A stretch of DNA of 64,000 nt from Acanthacorydalis orientalis (taxonomy: Eukaryota; Arthropoda; Insecta; Megaloptera; Corydalidae), in NCBI GenBank assembly GCA_034766995.1, contig CM068316.1, forward strand, positions 12,256,500 to 12,320,499. The letters are read 5' to 3'. Under the pieces are notes generated by a model. That model did no database searches and was not told the DNA's origin. It saw only the letters and a program-made list of their open reading frames with translations. The number at the start of each line of letters is the position of its first letter. The first letter of the stretch is position 1. Shown here in pieces: positions 36,241-46,425 of this stretch. The position numbers were made by a program, and so were the translations under genes.

Positions 36241-36245
<5 letters not shown>
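36025..36245 (+). ncRNA. Conserved block C2, copy 2
   Basis: H1 (36049-36075) is perfect: GGTAATGATAC with GTATCATTACC. H1' (36070-36091) is also perfect: ATTACCA with TGGTAAT. H2 (36119-36172) has one G-U pair in place of G-C. Confidence 0.6.
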
Positions 36246-36295
<50 letters not shown>

Positions 36296-36488
36296 TATAA
36301 ATTAGTTGTTTAAGTTCAGTTAGTGCATACAGTTAACTCGATTTGTGTTTTATCAGACTGGTAAACATTTTAAATTTGAAAAATATATCTATATATCTGA
36401 AAATAGATTAAATATCATTCAACACAAAGTTGATCAAAAAAAAGAGATCACATTTCATTGACATCTGATAAAACTTAATTTAATCAAA

Positions 36489-36791
36489 ATGGCAAACTAA
36501 TTAAGCGGAAGACAAAAAGTGTACGTTTTCTATGAATACTAGATGTATTCAGCTTTCTATCGATTTGAATAATGATCGAAAGAGAGTTATGAAAATCGTT
36601 ATTGCTGGTTACAAATATGTTCATACAAATTGTATATATTTCTGGATTCTGGTTAAGTGGTTAATTTAGTTTTGATTGAATTCGCGGAGTGTATTCAGTG
36701 TAAAGTATCTACCATCGATGGATTCGTTAGGTATAAATGGTAAATTCATATTTTTTTAAATGATATATTTTCTAATAACATTTTCTTTCAG
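36489..36791 (+). ncRNA. Conserved block C3 with mini-intron, copy 2
   Basis: Donor GTTAG/GTATAA at 36731 and acceptor TTTCTTTCAG ending at 36791, a 61-nt intron. Branch-site-like TTCTAATAAC lies about 20 nt before the AG. Confidence 0.55.
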
Positions 36792-38076
36792 CTGTCGAGA
36801 TAATCCACATCGATTTCAATCGATTAAATTTTTTCTGATAATATTTAATCCGTTTCAATTTCCTGTCAGTTCTTTTCCAAAAACGATAATGTTTTTAAAT
36901 TTTTATCATTTAATGAACTATTAGAAAATTTCAATTACCATTCTTCAGATAATTCATCGATTTTCTTTTCTCGATATTTCTTTTATTGAACATATAAATA
37001 TTCAAAAAGTTTCGCAAAATATCTAACAATACCACAAATATTCAAACCAAATATAATACTGATATTGCAATGAATAACGTGTGTTCAAATTTATTATAAT
37101 CTATTCTCATATAAATTTCTTGCTTGCCATTAACATTATGTTCTGTCAACATCACCACCAAGCTCAATAATACACAATTAGTAAAACTACCTCCTAGCAT
37201 GAACTGACAGGTTTTGCCACAGTAAATTCATTCATCTTAGATTTACATCTGACTGAAAAGATATAGATTTTCAAATGCCTATTGGATCCACAATCATTTT
37301 GTCGATTTTCTTATTTTCTGTTTCAGTATTTTGTTTCTATAAATATTTATAGTTGACAGAACATCGAAAATATCTTTTTTCAATAAATTTCTCGTTTTTT
37401 TCACGAAATTGATTTATAAACAATTTCTTAATTAACAGTATTTTTTTAAAATACTTTCAAAATTCTACTACATCTACAACCTACTAAACGATTTTCTGAT
37501 ATAATAATTTACTTTTATGTACATAAATAGATCAGTTATCATTCAACATACAACTATTCTTCATTAAATTTCTTTCCTCATAATAATTGAATTTTAAACA
37601 ATATCTCAGACGACAGCCATTTGTTAATAAATTTTCAAGTTTATGTTATATCAACAATCACTTCTAGTTTTTCTTATTTTCTGTTTCAATAATTTATTTT
37701 TATGTACATAAATATGCCAGAGATCACTCGATATGAATCCTTTTTCATTTCTCTTCTTTCTCTATATAATAATTTTTCGAATGACATATTTGTTAATAAA
37801 TTTTCTAATTTTCACTAGATTCCGACAATCACTTTCTCGATTTTCTAATTTGTCACTTCAATATTTCCTTCTTATATACATAAATCGTTGAGAGGTCATT
37901 CAACACAAGTCATTTTTCAATAAATTCCTCTTTCTTCTTTTTAAGCATTTTTTCTGATCCAATCATTTTTTAATTTATTTCGCCAATGAATGACTAAAAA
38001 AAACTTCAATAGATAAAATTTTTATTTATGATTTTTAAAGTTCTCATTGTCGTTCATTGGAACAATATAGGCTGAC

Positions 38077-38121
38077 TTCTAATTTAATCGATCGAACACA
38101 GATCGTTTGATTAAATTAGAA
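38077..38121. repeat. Palindrome at the end of unit 2
   Basis: TTCTAATTTAATC pairs fully with GATTAAATTAGAA. The inner part is less perfect than in copy 1. Confidence 0.8.
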
Positions 38122-38129
38122 AAAAGCGC

Positions 38130-38481
38130 ATCTCATACCGTTCGGCCGTCTCGGTTCGGTGGCGGCACCGGTCGCGTTTACAAAACGGCTCAGAACCGTC
38201 AGTTCGTGTCGTTTTTAAAAATAATTTGTCATCGAACTCGTTTAAAACGAAACGATCTCTTTGAGAATTCTGTGTGTGCGCGATAGTGCGTCCTCGATCT
38301 CCTGTCCAGGTGGCCCGCGCGGGCACGCCCGCGACGAGGCTCTGCAGGAGGAGAGGCACCCGGGAGTGTTTGCTTCTTGATTATCAGATCGGACGTACGA
38401 CCGTCCGTTAAAAAATAGTATATAGTATACTCGTTTCAATTAAGTGTTCTGTGGTTCCCGTCCAAGATGGAGAGCTGGCCG
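38130..38481 (+). promoter_or_regulatory. CpG-rich promoter-like region and first exon, copy 2
   Basis: Homologous to 34765-35145, but about 30 bp shorter, and the TATA-like box reads TACAAAA. It keeps GTCAGTT (about 38199-38205), the outer CTCCTG/CAGGAG pairing with a different GC-rich core (CGCGGGC facing GCCCGCG), and the donor GCCG/GTGAGC at 38482. The possible acceptor in unit 3 ends at 38897, giving a 416-nt intron, almost the same as in copy 1. Confidence 0.5.
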
Positions 38482-38807
38482 GTGAGCGGATTGTGTGAAG
38501 TATCATCAGTGTGAAGGAAATAGTCGACACCAGGTTTTTTCAACCCAATTATTTGTTTACTGTAAACCAACGCAATTTCCATCGAGTTTTCCTGTACTAT
38601 CTCAGTGAGCTTTCACTGATATCGTTTTTGAAAAAAAAAATGTAAAATGTTTCGACATTCATTTTCATATTTAGTTACCGAAACGATATCATGTGCATGT
38701 ATGTATGTCGATGGATACTCATTATTTATTTTCACAACATTAGGTTGGTTTCAAGATTGATGGTCTTCAGTATATGAGATGTTATATTGAACGATTGTCA
38801 TTTTTGT

Positions 38808-39043
38808 AATCGACGCACGGAGCTTTCGGGGTGGATGAATTGCTGTAAAGCGAAGTTGAAGCCTTCGACTCCACGATTTTCCACACATGATTTTCAGGTG
38901 TTAGGTTAAGGCTGCCCGTCGTGCAGCTTAGATTAGGGAACGCATATATTAATCCGCTTCACGGGTTGTATATGTCGTCTCACCTTGTAGCAGGTGTAGC
39001 GTAAGAGTGGCTCGGATCAAATGGATCTCGAGTCCTAGCTTAT
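38808..39043 (+). ncRNA. Conserved block C1, copy 3
   Basis: H3 lies at 38942-38975, with U-G in both variable pairs. The acceptor-like site ends at 38897. Small changes appear only near its 3' border (GCGTAAGAG, ATGGATCTCG). Confidence 0.6.
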
Positions 39044-39411
39044 TGTTGTTTTTTTGTTTTCATGTTTTCTCTTTCAGGTCCCAGAACTTCAATATCTCTT
39101 TTGTTTGATGTAATTTAATGTAGATTTTTTTTGCTTTGTCGTTTCAGTAAATTTAGAGTTTTTTTGTAGATTTTAATTAGTTCAGTTATTAATTTTTTGC
39201 TTTTATTTTTTTAACGTTAGTATTGATTTGTTTTTAATTAATTAGTAGTAGTTTTATTTTGTTTCAGTTTTATTTTTTCTTAATTGTAGCGTGTGTTTGA
39301 TTTTTAAGTTTTGTTTGATTTGATTTAAAGTAGTTAATTTTGTTTTGATGATTAACTTCAATTTAATTTTGTTTCGTTTTGACTTAATAATTAATTTTGT
39401 TTTGATAATTA

Positions 39412-39630
39412 ACTTCATTCCCTCGCCATGGATTGTGGGGCAGTGGTACAAATCGTACCATTGCCATGTGTGCTTGGCAATCAGATCAATTATGCTTCAT
39501 AACAGAATCTACATATTAAGATTCTAATACAAGTGATAACGCGTTTTGGAATCTTGTATGTATTATTCGCCTTTGATACATAATTTATTTGGTTAATGTG
39601 TGATTCCCGAAATTGCGTTTGTGGTTTACA

Positions 39631-39634
<4 letters not shown>
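39412..39634 (+). ncRNA. Conserved block C2, copy 3
   Basis: H1 (39439-39465) reads GGCAGTGGTAC with GTACCATTGCC. Compared with copy 2, two pairs have changed on both sides (T-A to C-G, A-T to G-C) and one is now G-U. The downstream partner of H1' (39460-39481) has changed too, from TGGTAAT to TGGCAAT. H2 is at 39510-39562. Confidence 0.65.
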
Positions 39635-39696
<62 letters not shown>

Positions 39697-39816
39697 TAGT
39701 TGTTTAAGTTCAGTTAGTGCATACAGTTAACTCGATTTGTTTTATCAGACTTAAAATTTTATATCTGAAAATAGATCAAATTTCATTGACATCTGATAAA
39801 ACTTAATTTACTCAAA

Positions 39817-40120
39817 ATGGCAAACTAATTAAACAGAAGACAAAAAGTGTATGACTTTTATGAATACTAAATATATTCAGCTTTTTATCGATTTGAGAAA
39901 TGATCGAAAGAGAGTTATGAAAATCTTAATTGCTGCTTATAAATGTATTCATACAAATTGTATATATTTTTGGATTCTGGTTAAATGGTTAATTTTGTTT
40001 TGATTGAATTCGCGGAGTGTATTCAGTGAAAGTGCCGGACATCGAGTGGATTCGTCAGGTAAAAAATGTACAATTCTTATTGTTTTAAATGATATATTTT
40101 CTAATAACTTTTTATTTCAG
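39817..40120 (+). ncRNA. Conserved block C3 with mini-intron, copy 3
   Basis: Donor GTCAG/GTAAAA at 40059, acceptor TTTATTTCAG ending at 40120 (62 nt), with TTCTAATAAC upstream of the acceptor. Confidence 0.55.
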
Positions 40121-41423
40121 CTGTCAAGAAAATCCACATTGATTTCAATCAATTATTTTATTTCGATAATATTCAATCTGTTTCCTTTTTCTGTCAGTTC
40201 ATTTTTTCAAAACGATAATGTTTTTAATTTTTTTCATTTAATCCACGATCAGAAAATTTCAATTACCATTTCTTTGACGATTCATCGATTTTTCTTCGTG
40301 ACATTCTTTCTATTATTGAACATATAAAGGTTCAATAACTTTCTTAAAACATCTAACAATACCACCATTAAAATCAAAAATAATATTCATACTACAATGA
40401 ATATCTTGTGTACAAATGTACTGATCGATTCTCATATAAATTTCTTGTTTCCCAATGACATTAAGTTCTGTCAACATCATCACCAAGCTAAATAGTATAC
40501 AATTAGCATACCTTCTTTAGATTGAACTGACAGGTGTTTCACTAGTAAATTCAATCATCTAAGATTTACATCTGACTGAAAAGATATATATTTTCAAATA
40601 TCTATCGGATCCACAATCAGTTTTTTGATTTTCTGTTTCAATATTTTGTTTTTATCAAAATTAATAGTTGACAGAACATAAATAATAAATAATTTTACAA
40701 TCAATTTCTCTTTTTTCACAAAATTGATCTATAAACAGTTTCTTAGAGATCAGTTTTTTTACAATACTATCAATAATTTATTTTTTGTACATAAATAGAT
40801 CAGATATCATTCAACAGAAAGCATTTTTCATTAAACATCTTTCTTCACAGAAATTGTACTTTAAATAATATCTCAGATGTTATTTGTTAATAAATTTTCA
40901 AGTTACTCTTATATCAACAATCACTTCTAGCTTTTCTAATTTTCTGATTCAATAATTTATTTTTATGTACATAAATATATCAGATCATTCAACATAAATT
41001 CTTTTTCAAACGACATATTTATTAATAAATTTTCTAATTTGTCACTTCAATGCTTCCTTTTTATACATATAAATGATTCATAGGTCATTCATCTCTGGAA
41101 ACTTTTCAATACATTTTCTTTCCTCCTATAATAAAATTGAACTTGAAATAATTTGTCTGATCCAGTTATTTTTTAATTAATCCTCGAATGAATAACAAAA
41201 AAAACTTCAGTAGATAAAAATCATTTATGATTTTTATTAAACCTTTCCATATTTCTCAACTTTTATCAGTAATACTTATTAACCTCTGAACCTCCCCTAC
41301 ATAATTTAAAAGTTTTATTTCAGATAACAAGTTTACCAGTTCTCTCATCCAGGTATTTCTTAAGCCAATCAGTAAAATCAAAGCTTCAAAAATTAAATCT
41401 AAATACTTGTATCTTTTGAAATA

Positions 41424-42365
41424 TTAGAGTGTAATATATGAAATTGCGGAATTTGTAGGTGAGAATTAAAACGCAGTATTTTTAACAGAACAAAATATAT
41501 TTAATCAAAATAAGCTTCATCGGCGTCAATGTTTTTTTCCACCGAGAAATTAAATTGTTTATCCCATTTTTATAAAAATAGACATTTTTAGAGCTCATAA
41601 AGTTTTCGAATCCTTGAATCACTTCTGTTTGGTTTCAGATTTTTTTTTATTTCTTAAATAATACTCCAAGTGGCGAAAAAGATGATAGCATGTCGATGAA
41701 AAATCTGATAAATAAGAGGGATGCGGTAAAACTTCATAATTTATTGAATTTAATTTGGAAATTATGATTCGAGATGTGTATAGTCCAGCATTCTCTTGCA
41801 ATAGTATCGGCCCATATCTATTGATTAGCAGTGGCCGTTTTGTTTTTAATTTTTCATTCATGTTGTTGATTTCGCGACAATATGAATCAGCAATTTTAAA
41901 AAATAATGGATTATTTCTTTATTTGTCCACCACATAGTAACCGTAAGTTTCTTTTGGTGTAATGATTGCTTAGGTGTGTGACCTGGTGTTTCATTTGCAT
42001 TCAACCGTTGTCCAGATCTTTTTCTGTTATCATACAGAATCCACTTTTCATCACAAGTAATAATTCGATTTAAAAATTGAGTTTTATCATTCCGAATCTC
42101 TCAGTTTCTTTTCTTCAGTCTCAGTTTCTAAGCATCTGTCAATGCGTGCGGCACCCACTTATCCCAACTATTTCACCTTTCATATGGCAGCGAGATGACG
42201 AGAAACAGTCATAACATTAACACTTGCATAGACAGATAACATAATGGATAGATAAATAAAATAATAGATACAGATAAAGCAATAGATAGATAAGGTAAGA
42301 GATAGAGATGGATACACTGATGCAGAAACACCGATGCACAGATGCAGATACACAGACACAGATAT
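41424..42365 (-). mobile_element. Mariner copy, left arm of an inverted pair
   Basis: The outer end reads TTAGAGTGTAATATATGAAA. On the minus strand it codes for the C-terminal two thirds of a mariner transposase: TCDEKWILYDN with the first catalytic Asp, then NEKLKTKRPLLINRYGPILL and HPSYLSDFSSTCYHLF. The HDN motif is replaced by QENAGLYTS and stops are present, so it is dead. The N-terminal part is missing. In its place are GATA/CAGA-rich short repeats, which are shared with the right arm. Confidence 0.9.
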
Positions 42366-42890
42366 CGATCCCTTTATCACTTTACTTGTCTTTCCTTTTT
42401 TTTCTATCTATCTCCAGTTCTACTTTTCTATTATCTGTCAGATATTCCTTATATCTACGTATCTAACTACTATCCTTTTCTATCGACAAATATCTACTCA
42501 TCTTCTCGTTATCTTTCTTCTAATCTTATCCAAAAGTTCACTGACTACTCAGTCTTCTCTATCCCTATGTACGTTCAATACGTGTATGTATTATCTTAAA
42601 TATATATATATAAGTTTATGTATGTGTATTTATGTATGTATAATGTGTAAACTGGCAATTTATGTGTGTATATATATATATTATTTATATCTATATATGT
42701 TTATGCATATGTATTTATGTATATGTATACGTATATGTATGTACATTGATGCGGGAAGTGCTCGACTGACCCAGAGGGACGGATGTAGATTATTAAAAGG
42801 GTACGTTTAGACGATGCAGTAGATTTTGGAGGAGATTACGACGTTTTAGTGTATGTAGGTTCCCATTCCCGTCTATTTGTCTCCTTATTT
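42366..42890. other. Spacer between the mariner arms
   Basis: Low-complexity TATC, TATG and TA runs, plus a GC-richer patch (about 42745-42845, GTGCTCGACTGACCCAGAGG) of unknown origin. No frame through the patch is open for more than a few tens of codons. Confidence 0.6.
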
Positions 42891-43830
42891 ATATATCTGT
42901 TTCTGTATCTATGCACTTGCATCGGTGTTTCTGCATCAGTGTATCCATCTCTATCTCTTACCTTATCTATCTATTGCTTTATCTGTATCTATTATTTTAT
43001 TTATCTATCCATTATGTTATCTGTCTATGCAAGTGTTAATGTTATGATTGTTTCTCGTCATCTCGCTGCCATATGAAAGGTGAAATAGTTGGGATAAGTG
43101 AGTGCCGCACGCATTGACAGATGCTTAGAAACTGAGACTGAAGAAAAGAAACTGAGAGATTCGGAATGATAAAACTCAATTTTTAAATCGAATTATTACT
43201 TGTGATGAAAAGTGGATTCTGTATGATAACAGAAAAAGATCTGGACAACGGTTGAGTGCAAATGAAACACCAGGTCACACACCTAAGCAATCATTACACC
43301 AAAAGAAACTTACGGTTACTATGTGGTGGACAAATAAAGAAATAATCCATTATTTTTTAAAATTGCTGATTCATATTGTCGCGAAATCAACAACATGAAT
43401 GAAAAATTAAAAACAAAACGGCCACTGCTAATCAATAGATATGGGCCGATACTATTGCAAGAGAATGCTGGACTATACACATCTCGAATCATAATTTCCA
43501 AATTAAATTCAATAAATTATGAAGTTTTACCGCATCCCTCTCATTTATCAGATTTTTCATCGACATGCTATCATCTTTTTCGCCACTTGGAATATTATTT
43601 AAGAAATAAAAAAAAATCTGAAACCAAACAGAAGTGATTCAAGGATTCGAAAACTTTACAAGCTCTAAAAATGTCTATTTTTATAAAAATGGGGTAAACA
43701 ATTTAATTTCTCGCTGGAAAAAGACCATTGAAGCTGATGGAGCTTATTTTGATTAAATATATTTTATGTTAAAAATATTAAGTTTTAATTCTCACCTACA
43801 AATTCAGCAATTTCATATGTTGCACCCTAA
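42891..43830 (+). mobile_element. Mariner copy, right arm of an inverted pair
   Basis: Inverted copy of 41424-42365. The 80-codon C-terminal frame (43395-43637) differs from the other arm by one residue (His for Tyr in HPS.LSD). The outer end is the complement of TTAGGGTGCAACATATGAAA. A fragment before MNEKLK (43145-43390) shows TCDEKWILYDN and VTMWWTNKE. The two arms share the same stops and frameshifts, so one was copied from the other after the element died. Confidence 0.9.
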
Positions 43831-44148
43831 TATGTATGTATAGTTGATTTAAAATAGTTTACTTTTTGTTTTGATAATTAACTTCATTCCCTCGCCATGG
43901 AGTTCCGGATAATTAAAATGGTTAACTAATGAAACAGAAGACAAGTGTATGATTTTTATGAATACTAGATATATTCAGCTTTTTATCGATTTGAGTAATG
44001 ATCTAAAGTGTTATGAAAATCGTAATTGCTGCTTATAAACATATTCATACAAATTGTATATATTTCTGGATTCTGGTTAAATGGTTAATTTATTTTTGAT
44101 TAAATTCGCAGAGTGTACTCAGTGGAAGTGTCTACCATCGAATGGATT

Positions 44149-46200
44149 GTTTTTTTTTTGTTTTCAGGGTTTCTTTTTCAGGTCCCAGAACTTCAATCTC
44201 TTTTTTTTTTTTTTTGTAATTTAAAGTAGATTTTTTGCTTTGTCGATTCAGTAAATTAATTTTTTGTACATTTTAATTAGTTTGGTTGTTAATTTTTTGC
44301 TTTTATTCTTTTTAATATTAGTATTGATTTGTTTTTAATGAATTAGTAGTAGTTTTATTTTGTTTCAATTTTGTTTGTTTATTTGTAGCTTTAATTTGAT
44401 TTTTAAGTTTTGTTTTTAGTCGATTTAAAGTAGCTTACTTTTGTTTTCATAATTAACTTCAATCCCTCCCTCGATGGATTTCAAGTTCTAGATCAAAGAT
44501 TTGTATTTCTTTTCATGTTTTCTCTTTCAGGTTCCAGAACTTCAATCTCTTTTTTAGTTTGTTGTAATTTAAAGTAGTTTTTACTTTGTCGATTCAGAAC
44601 ATTTAGTTTTCTGTAGATTCAAATTAGTTTGGTTGTTAATTTTTTGCTTTTATTCTTTTTAATATTAGTATTGATTTGTTTTTAATGAATTAGTGGTAGT
44701 TTTATTTTGTTGCAGTTTTATTTTTTTAATTGTAACTTTTATTTGACTTTTAAGTTTTTGTTTTAATCAATTTAAAGTAACTTAATTTTGTTTTCATAAT
44801 TAACTTCAATCCATCCCTCGAGAGATTTCGATTCCTAGATCAATGTTTTTTTTGTCTTTGTTTTCTCTTTCAGGTCCCAGAACTTCAATCTCTTTTTTGT
44901 TTGTTGTAATTTAAAGTAGATTTTTTGCTTTGTCGATTCAGTAAATTTAGAGTTTTTTGTAGTTTTTAATTAGTTTGATTGTTAATTTTTTGCTTTTAAT
45001 CTTTTTAATATTAGTATTGATTTGTTTTTATTGAATTAGTAGTAGTTTTATTTTGTTTCAATTTTATTTTTTTAATTGTAACTTTTATTTGACTTAAGAT
45101 TTTGTTTTCAGTCGATTTAAAGTAGCTTAATTTTGTTTTTATAATTAACTTCAATCCCTCATTCGTTGGATTTCGAGTCCTAGATGAATGTTTTTTTTTC
45201 TTCATGTTTTCTCTTTCAGGTCCCAGAACTTCAATCTCTTTTTTTGTTTGTTGTAATTTAAAGTAAATTTTTTGCTTTGTCGATTCAGTAAATTGTGTTT
45301 ATTTTAAGTTTTCAATTAGTTTTATTGTTAATTTTTGCTTTCACTTTTTATTTTTTTAACATTAGTATTGATTTGTTTTTAATGAATTAGTAGCAGTTTT
45401 ATTTTGTTTCAATTTTGTTTGTTTAATTGTAGCTTTAATTTGACTTTTAAGTTTTGTTTTTAGTCGATTTAAAATAGCTTAATTTTGTTTTCATAATTAA
45501 CTTCAATCTCTCCCTCGACGGATTTCGAGTTCTAGATCAATGGTTTGTATTTCTCTTCATGTTTTCTCTTTTAGGTCCCAGAACTTCAATCTCTTGTTTT
45601 GTTTGTTGTAATTTAAAGTAAATTTTTTACTTTGTCGATTCAGTAAATTTAGAGTTTTTCATAGATTTCAATTAGTTTAATTATTAATTTTTTGCTTTCA
45701 TTTATAATCTTTTTAACATTAGTATTGGTTTGTTTTTAATGAATTAATAGTAGTTTTATTTTGTTTCATTTTTATTTTTTAAATTATAACTTTTGTCTTT
45801 TGTTTTTTTTAGTCGATTTAAAGTAACTTAATTTTGTTTTCATAATTAACTTTAATTCCTCCCACGATGGATTTCGAGCCTTGGATGAATGGTTTTTTTT
45901 CTCTTTGTTTTCTCTTTCAGGTCCCAGAACTTCAATCTCTTTTTTTGTTTGTTGCAATTTAAAGTAGATTTTTTTGATTTGTTAATTCAGTAAATTTAGA
46001 GTTTTCTGTGTATTTTAATTAGTTTGATTATTAATTTTTTGCTTTCATTTTTTATTTTTTTAATATTAGTATTGCTTTGTTTTTACTGGATTAGTAGTAT
46101 TTTTATTTTGTTTGTTTTATTTTTTTTAATTGTAGCTTTTATTTGATTTTTAAGTTTTGTTTCTAGTCGATTTAAGGTAGCTTAATTTTGTTTTGATTAT
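44149..46200 (+). repeat. Six tandem ~348-bp monomers
   Basis: Each monomer carries CTTTCAG/GTCCCAGAACTTCAATC. These sites start at 44179, 44528, 44871, 45217, 45572 and 45918 (spacing 343-355 bp). The monomer corresponds to a segment present once in units 1-3 (about 32350-32690). The junction words TCGATTTAAAGTAGCTTAAT and TTCATAATTAACTTCAATCC mark unit ends. No frame is conserved among the six. Confidence 0.92.
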
Positions 46201-46425
46201 TAACTTCACTTCCTCGCCATGGATTGTTGGGTAATGGTACAAATCGTATCATTACCGTGTGTGTTTGGTAATCAGATCAATTATGCTTCATAACAGAATG
46301 TACATATTAAGATTCTAATAAAAGTGATATCGCGTTTTGGAATCTTGTATGTATTACTCGCCTTTGATACATAATTTATTTGATTAATGTGTGATTCCCG
46401 AAATTGCGTTTGTTTTGTACAGTAC
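46199..46425 (+). ncRNA. Conserved block C2, copy 4
   Basis: H1 (46230-46256) reads GGTAATGGTAC with GTATCATTACC. It is intermediate between copies 2 and 3, with a G-U at the position that is A-T in copy 2 and G-C in copy 3. H1' (46251-46272) keeps pairing with a G-U at its inner end. H2 is at 46300-46353. Confidence 0.6.

Larger units (their letters stand above)
35161..38495 (+). repeat. Large tandem unit 2 (about 3.34 kb)
   Basis: Same order of parts as unit 1, with C1 at 35470-35704, C2 at 36025-36245, C3 at 36489-36791, a palindrome at 38077-38121 and a CpG-rich end at 38130-38481. The (TA)n run after C2 has grown to about 55 bp here. Confidence 0.93.
38496..41423 (+). repeat. Large tandem unit 3 (truncated by the mariner pair)
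   Basis: Starts 3,335 bp after unit 2. C1 is at 38808-39043, C2 at 39412-39634, C3 at 39817-40120. It lacks the palindrome and CpG-rich end. After about 41,230 it shows a tail (TTTACCAGTTCTCTCATC) not present in units 1 and 2 but found again at 46,880-46,985. The tail ends at the mariner inverted pair. Confidence 0.9.

Noticed and set aside
42180..43076. Ser/Tyr/Leu-rich frames in the mariner palindrome spacer and arms
   Set aside because: They are translations of GATA/TATC-type simple repeats.
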